Shown in pieces: positions 20,201 through 22,736 of a DNA stretch of 22,736 nucleotides (its first letter is position 1; each line of letters opens with the position of its first letter). This DNA is from an uncultured Mycoplasmatota bacterium (GTDB taxonomy: Bacteria > Bacillota_I > Bacilli_A > RF39 > UBA660): the NCBI GenBank assembly GCA_900543825.1, contig UQSR01000014.1:1-22736 (forward strand). Direction: 5' to 3'. A program made the translations under genes and the position numbers. The notes beneath the pieces were generated by a model, which was not told the origin of the DNA, ran no database searches, and saw nothing but the letters and a program-made list of their open reading frames with translations.

Positions 20201-21061
20201 TAGGAAGCCTGCTATTGTTGTTAGTGAACTTCCTAATACTGATATGAATGTTTCGGATATTGCTTCGGTCATTGCTTCTTCTTTAGTTTTATATTTATCT
20301 TTCTTGCTTTCATAAGAGTGATATAGGAATATTGAGAAGTCTGTTGTTACTCCAAGCTGAAGTACTGCTACTAGAGCTTTTGTTATATATGATATTTCGC
20401 CAAATACTAAATTGGTTCCTAAATTATATAGTATTGCCATACCAATATTTAACATTAATAATATTGGTACTAAATATGAATTTAGGGATAATTCTAGTAC
20501 TAGAATACATAGTACTACTGCTATTACTATATATATGGTTATCTCTCTTTGGGCTAAGTCCATGGTATCTAGTAGCATGGCACTCATGCCGCCAACTTTA
20601 CAGGCGTCTTTAGTTATTTCTCTAACTTTTGTTACGGCATTTAATGTTGTATCGGCAGATGTTGCATCATTATATGTTATTAACATTATATCGTTATTAT
20701 CTTTGCTTAATTTACTACGAATATCTGTCGGTAAGATACTGGCTGGAATTTCTGTTCCTAGAGCATCATATCCAGTTATAACTTTGGCTACACCATCAAT
20801 ATCTCTTATTTTGTCTTCTAGTTTTAAAATATCTTTAGCATTCATGTTTTCTAATACGGTAACTGAGAAAGCTCCCATGTTGAAATCATCCGCTAGAATA
20901 TTTTGGCCTTTCATTGTTTCAATATCGTCTGGTAAATATACTAAAATATTATAATTTATCTTTGTTAGTTTCATATTGATAAATGATGGAACTATTAGTA
21001 TTAATGAAATTAATAATATAATTGTTTTATACTTACAGATGAATTTGCCTATTTTCTTCAT
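17246..21061 (-). CDS. MMPL/RND-family exporter fused in frame to an exported coiled-coil (YhgE-like) protein
   Basis: From ATG 21061 (AGAGGA upstream) the frame has 1271 codons. Codons 1-687 encode a complete MMPL/RND transporter: 12 predicted membrane segments in two halves, and proton-relay Asp in LQLGVTTDFSIF and IQLGATIDYAIL. It ends in the usual ...LMFDKLIIKTTIKE. With no stop, the frame continues from ATG 19000 into a 584-residue part with its own signal peptide (cleavage after AVPVYA), a β-rich domain and long coiled coils (KLYEGTSTLSSATTKI, NDGSRMLKEGIEKYN). It ends YQTFTMKEDSVKG...DLFK. AAAGGAG lies before ATG 19000. Related partners are usually separate adjacent genes. An internal start, a true fusion or both are possible. 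A TetR operator-promoter controls it. Confidence 0.8.
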   Translation of the reverse strand: MKKIGKFICKYKTIILLISLILIVPSFINMKLTKINYNILVYLPDDIETMKGQNILADDFNMGAFSVTVLENMNAKDILKLEDKIRDIDGVAKVITGYDALGTEIPASILPTDIRSKLSKDNNDIMLITYNDATSADTTLNAVTKVREITKDACKVGGMSAMLLDTMDLAQREITIYIVIAVVLCILVLELSLNSYLVPILLMLNIGMAILYNLGTNLVFGEISYITKALVAVLQLGVTTDFSIFLYHSYESKKDKYKTKEEAMTEAISETFISVLGSSLTTIAGFLVLCTMKLTLGKDLGLVMAKGVLLGVITTLTVFPVLLLYFDNAIEKTKHKSLLPKFTHLNNFVIKNHKIIFTLFILLLIPMYLASSKVGVYYKLDETLPSTLESVSANNELKQKFNIVSPEIILIDKDMKTNDINSMVKEIEKTPGVDFVLSFSSLGIDKNLLSDDMLSIIESDKYEMLFLNSTYDIASNELNDQVNKIQSIITKYDKDGILAGEGPLMKDLVKISDTDFNNVNNSSIICILLIMLFVLKSYTLPLLLISVIEFAIFTNMAVPYFSGELLPFVAPIVLGTIQLGATIDYAILMTTTYLTNRRSGKEKEDAIRITMASVVPSIIVSGLCFFGATFGVGIYSKLEMIGSLCTLISRGALISMAFVILILPSVLLMFDKLIIKTTIKERKEKPKMKNITKKNIKKVPAFLMLAVMIFNAVPVYALEKDETVYTKLDNTGKVKNTSAVERLSCTTDEDIKDLSNLEDILNISGDEKYTKEENTLTWKANGNDISYSGTINKELPISVKITYYLDGKEKKLEDILGKKGNVTIKLSYENKDSHYVNGNRLYTPFVAVVGTIIDTDNNKNITVSNGKVVNNGVNAIAVALAAPGLSDNLGIASLNTMNDVAINMETTKFELPSIYSVITPKVIESSDLEVFNKLDSLYSSMDLLKSSMDAIEEGAKKLYEGTSTLSSATTKIHTNIQSINNTIMDIENGNVDTKEGLESLLESLTELRKMLGTDDSEEIKAIISQNHEALDKLLGNIKDIKELYDNYNLANMDNRTIMNLTEDFYKNYGLTLTEDEVFDMNIKLVNTKYAYESAYNDNVNISNIIGNNSEKLEEYLAKLEEINKKIDAMVDIINQKLTELGFHVVTMEDASNHIKENYNILMSKENELYNGVTALNDGSRMLKEGIEKYNNEGIAVLYNYSKQVESMESKLKSLVKLGEEYQTFTMKEDSVKGNTKFILIVDGEKAKEEVKNTKTKDSKVTFWTKVKDLFK
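18997..19012 (-). promoter_or_regulatory. Internal ribosome-binding site and start codon inside the MMPL fusion frame
   Basis: Minus-strand AAAGGAG is followed by AAACCAAAA and ATG (19000) in the same frame as the transporter. The next codons spell a typical signal peptide (KNITKKNIKKVPAFLMLAVM). This is a convincing start site for the C-terminal part. Confidence 0.65.
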
Positions 21062-21144
21062 TTTTATATCCTCTCCCCTCAACACACAAAACATTATATT
21101 CCATTTTTTTATATATTTCACTAACAAATTTTTAATTGTTGTAT

Positions 21145-21173
21145 GTTATCCTACATATGTAGGAAAATGTCTA
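21145..21173 (-). promoter_or_regulatory. MMPL gene promoter with TetR-type operator
   Basis: TAGACA (21168-21173) and GATAAC (21145-21150) on the minus strand are 17 bases apart. The perfect 16-bp palindrome TCCTACATATGTAGGA (21149-21164) covers the spacer and -10 edge, the classic place for a repressor operator. A TetR gene diverges from the other side. Confidence 0.65.
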
Positions 21174-21199
21174 TTATAATCGACGTCGTGATGTTTATC

Positions 21200-21228
21200 T
21201 TTACAATTGTACGAAAAAGAGTTATAAT
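21200..21228 (+). promoter_or_regulatory. σA promoter of the TetR gene
   Basis: TTTACA (21200-21205) and TATAAT (21223-21228) are 17 bases apart. The operator palindrome is 36 bases upstream of the -35, so strong autoregulation through that site is not obvious. Confidence 0.8.
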
Positions 21229-21245
21229 ATTGGTGGTGATGAAAA

Positions 21246-21821
21246 ATGGATGAAAAAAAGAAAGATTTAAGAATAATTAAGACAAGGAAAGCTTTATATA
21301 ATGCTTTTGAAGAACTTATGAAAAGTAAACCATTTGAACAAATAAAGGTATCTGATATATGTAATGAAGCACTTATTAATCGCTCTACCTTCTATGATCA
21401 TTATGCTGATAAATATGATCTTTTAGAAGAATATATTAATAGTTTGAAAGATTCTCTTACTGAGGAAATTACTAAAGAAAATAATATTGAAAAAAATACT
21501 AAAGAGTATTATATTGAAATTATTAAGCTTCTTCTCCTTCATATTCAGAAAAAAAGAGATACTTATATAGCTATAATGATTAATAATAGAAATAGTATTA
21601 CTAATGATATTTTATATGATATTTTGAGTAGAGCTATTATTAATCAAATTAATGACAAAAAAATATCTAAAAATATTCCTAATGAAATTATTATTAGATT
21701 TTATATTGGTGGTGTTACTAATATTTGTTTTGAATGGTTAATGTATGGTAATAAATATACTAAAGAAGATATTATTAATTATATTGATTTATTAATACCT
21801 GATAATTTTGTAAATGAATAG
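21246..21821 (+). CDS. TetR/AcrR family transcriptional regulator
   Basis: The 191-residue protein has the N-terminal TetR helix-turn-helix: TRKALYNAFEELMKSKPFEQIKV, then VSDICNEALINRSTFYDHYADKYDLLEEY (about residues 13-60). The C-terminal ligand domain is helical and diverged; it ends FEWLMYGNKYTKEDIINYIDLLI. GGTGGTGAT lies before ATG 21246. It is divergent from the MMPL gene, and the palindrome between them is the likely binding site, so it probably represses the exporter until a ligand binds. The ligand is unknown. The stop lies in its terminator. Confidence 0.9.
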   Translation: MDEKKKDLRIIKTRKALYNAFEELMKSKPFEQIKVSDICNEALINRSTFYDHYADKYDLLEEYINSLKDSLTEEITKENNIEKNTKEYYIEIIKLLLLHIQKKRDTYIAIMINNRNSITNDILYDILSRAIINQINDKKISKNIPNEIIIRFYIGGVTNICFEWLMYGNKYTKEDIINYIDLLIPDNFVNE

Positions 21822-21838
21822 ATGCCTATTCATTTTTT
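21813..21838 (+). terminator. Terminator over the TetR stop codon
   Basis: AATGAATAG (21813-21821, containing the TAG) pairs perfectly with CTATTCATT (21826-21834) around ATGC, followed by T6. Confidence 0.85.
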
Positions 21839-21891
21839 AATTTAGAGGCCTTGGGCTCTAAATTACTGCAGAAAGGCCTTAGGCTTTCTGC
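21839..21891. repeat. Tandem hairpin pair with CCTTAGG-type loop, copy 2
   Basis: The first hairpin has a 9-bp stem AATTTAGAG (21839-21847) with CTCTAAATT (21856-21864) and loop GCCTTGGG. The second has an 8-bp stem GCAGAAAG (21868-21875) with CTTTCTGC (21884-21891) and loop GCCTTAGG. Both loops are near-identical to ACCTTAGG at 583-590. The stems are different but self-complementary, so the structure rather than the sequence is kept. They lie at the junction with the foreign-composition DNA. Confidence 0.7.
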
Positions 21892-21937
21892 GCGGGTGAG
21901 AAACCACCTATTTTATTTATTATAAAAATCTTATTCC

Positions 21938-22736
21938 CTATTCATTCCTGATCGCCGCAAGCGGGCTCAGCTTCATTGCCCGTTTCGCCGGGAAATATCC
22001 CGCCAGCACTCCGACCAGCACTGCAAATACCATGGACATCAGCACAAGCCACCACGGAATATAAGATATCGTGCTGTCTGTTCCCATCGACATAGCGCCG
22101 CTGCTTCCAACAATTATATTAATGGCTGCTGACATTACGAAGCTTAGAATATTTCCGGCAATTCCTCCGAGAAGACCTATAAACGCTGCTTCCAGCAGGA
22201 ACATTTCCCGGATATTCCTAAGACTGCATCCAAGTACCTTCATCACACCGATTTCCTTTGTCCGTTCATAAATGGACATCATCATCGTATTTGCAATTCC
22301 GATTGCAGCTACCAGTAATGACACCGCACCAATACCTCCGAGCACCGCCTGTACAATCGCGAACTGACTCTTCATACTGTCCAGATATTCCGCATTGGTC
22401 TCAACATTATATCCCATATTACGGATTACATCAGCGACCTCATTCACGTGATCTATATCGTCTGCTTTCACTTTTAATGACGTATAATAGAAGCCTTTTA
22501 ATGCCTTTCCAGCTTTGGTCTTCGGCTGTCCCGGAATGACTTTGCCTGCATATTCTTTCCGCAATAACTGCTTTAAAGTCTCCAGGTCACAAAATACACT
22601 GTCATAATTATTGGAATAGTCATCCAGGCCACCATTTATCACACCGCTTGCCCTTACTACATATTTTTGGACAGGTTTTGTCTGTCCGGTTCCGGAATCT
22701 GACTGGCTCCCTGCACCTGCTGTTCCGTCTGTACTG
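21938..22736 (-). CDS. MacB/FtsX-type ABC transporter permease, C-terminal part (gene runs off the right edge)
   Basis: The frame stays open to the window end, beginning STDGTAGAGSQSDSGTGQ, so the start lies outside; about 265 residues are visible. The first part is extracytoplasmic: YVVRASGVINGG, KGFYYTSLKVKADDIDHVNEV and MGYNVETNAEYLDSM, the MacB periplasmic core. The C-terminal FtsX domain has three membrane segments: QAVLGGIGAVSLLVAAIGIANTM, IGLLGGIAGNILSF and LVLMSMVFAVLVGVLAGYFPAKRA. ERTKEIGVMKVLGCS and the terminal SPLAAIRNE are the hallmark motifs. G+C is about double that of the rest of the window and codons favour GCC/CCG/ATC. Lachnospiraceae/Clostridia origin is likely (inferred). 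Its stop (AATGAATAG) repeats the TetR stop context. Confidence 0.85.
   Translation of the reverse strand, partial: STDGTAGAGSQSDSGTGQTKPVQKYVVRASGVINGGLDDYSNNYDSVFCDLETLKQLLRKEYAGKVIPGQPKTKAGKALKGFYYTSLKVKADDIDHVNEVADVIRNMGYNVETNAEYLDSMKSQFAIVQAVLGGIGAVSLLVAAIGIANTMMMSIYERTKEIGVMKVLGCSLRNIREMFLLEAAFIGLLGGIAGNILSFVMSAAINIIVGSSGAMSMGTDSTISYIPWWLVLMSMVFAVLVGVLAGYFPAKRAMKLSPLAAIRNE

Noticed and set aside
18750..20954. Several long open frames on the plus strand opposite the exporter gene
   Set aside because: They mirror the codon pattern of a long hydrophobic gene on the other strand, have no ribosome-binding sites and show no domain sense.
21181..21211. Short palindromes CGACGTCG (21181-21188) and TACAATTGTA (21202-21211) between the TetR and exporter genes
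   Set aside because: Eight to ten bases each, single copies. They may be extra regulator contacts, but nothing links them to the perfect 16-bp operator.
1..22736. CRISPR array, rRNA, insertion sequence or prophage genes
   Set aside because: No regularly spaced repeats, rRNA segments, transposase or phage-type products were seen in any frame.

Overview
The window is a dense, very A+T-rich stretch (about one quarter G+C by eye) with σA-type promoters (TTGACA, 17-bp spacer, TATAAT), strong GGAGG/GGTGAT ribosome-binding sites, and a Firmicutes-type gene order (spoIVFA-spoIVFB-rplU-prp-rpmA, and lexA divergent from a small membrane protein). This fits a low-GC, small-genome Bacilli or Mollicutes-like gut lineage (RF39/Erysipelotrichales-like). 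That placement is inference. The last ~800 bases differ sharply in composition (about half G+C) and look like Lachnospiraceae/Clostridia DNA, so they are either a recent acquisition or a chimeric join.

Layout. 1-470: the start of an exported SipW-type protein, preceded by a 44-codon ORF with a G9 tract whose stop codon lies in a long hairpin. 541-599: two tandem hairpins. 604-3836: a minus-strand operon for flavin-based extracytoplasmic electron transfer (ApbE flavinyl transferase, NusG-II protein, Gx/HepS-I membrane protein, FMN-binding lipoprotein), followed by a degenerate polysaccharide deacetylase. 3849-4624: an anchored protein of unknown function. 4651-5470: a solitary MvaI/BcnI-type nuclease. 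5468-5786: tRNA-Ala and tRNA-Pro, with a decayed inverted copy of the same operon on the other side of their terminator. 5803-6846: rpmA, prp and rplU with an L21 leader. 6877-8230: a SpoIVFB/SpoIVFA pair. 8263-9465: two genes of unknown function. 9573-10549: the SOS locus, with lexA and a divergent 44-aa membrane peptide under LexA-type boxes. 10548-14125: two tandem surface proteins that share a C-terminus, with a structured leader RNA upstream. 14141-15329: an M23 peptidase. 15405-17200: a divergent Ddl-like ligase and ruvA. 17221-21821: an MMPL/RND exporter fused in frame to an exported coiled-coil partner, divergent from a TetR regulator. 21839-22736: a second hairpin pair and the compositionally foreign ABC permease.

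How genes work together. ApbE would attach FMN to the lipoprotein at 1446, with the NusG-II and Gx proteins as membrane partners. Prp trims the N-terminus of L27. SpoIVFA would regulate the intramembrane protease SpoIVFB. LexA would silence both its own promoter and that of the small membrane peptide. The TetR protein probably controls the MMPL exporter through a perfect 16-bp palindrome. The most unusual items are the MMPL fusion with an internal translation start, the leader RNA with mutually exclusive stems and a six-codon ORF, the inverted tRNA-operon relic, the SOS micropeptide and the family of hairpins that share a loop.
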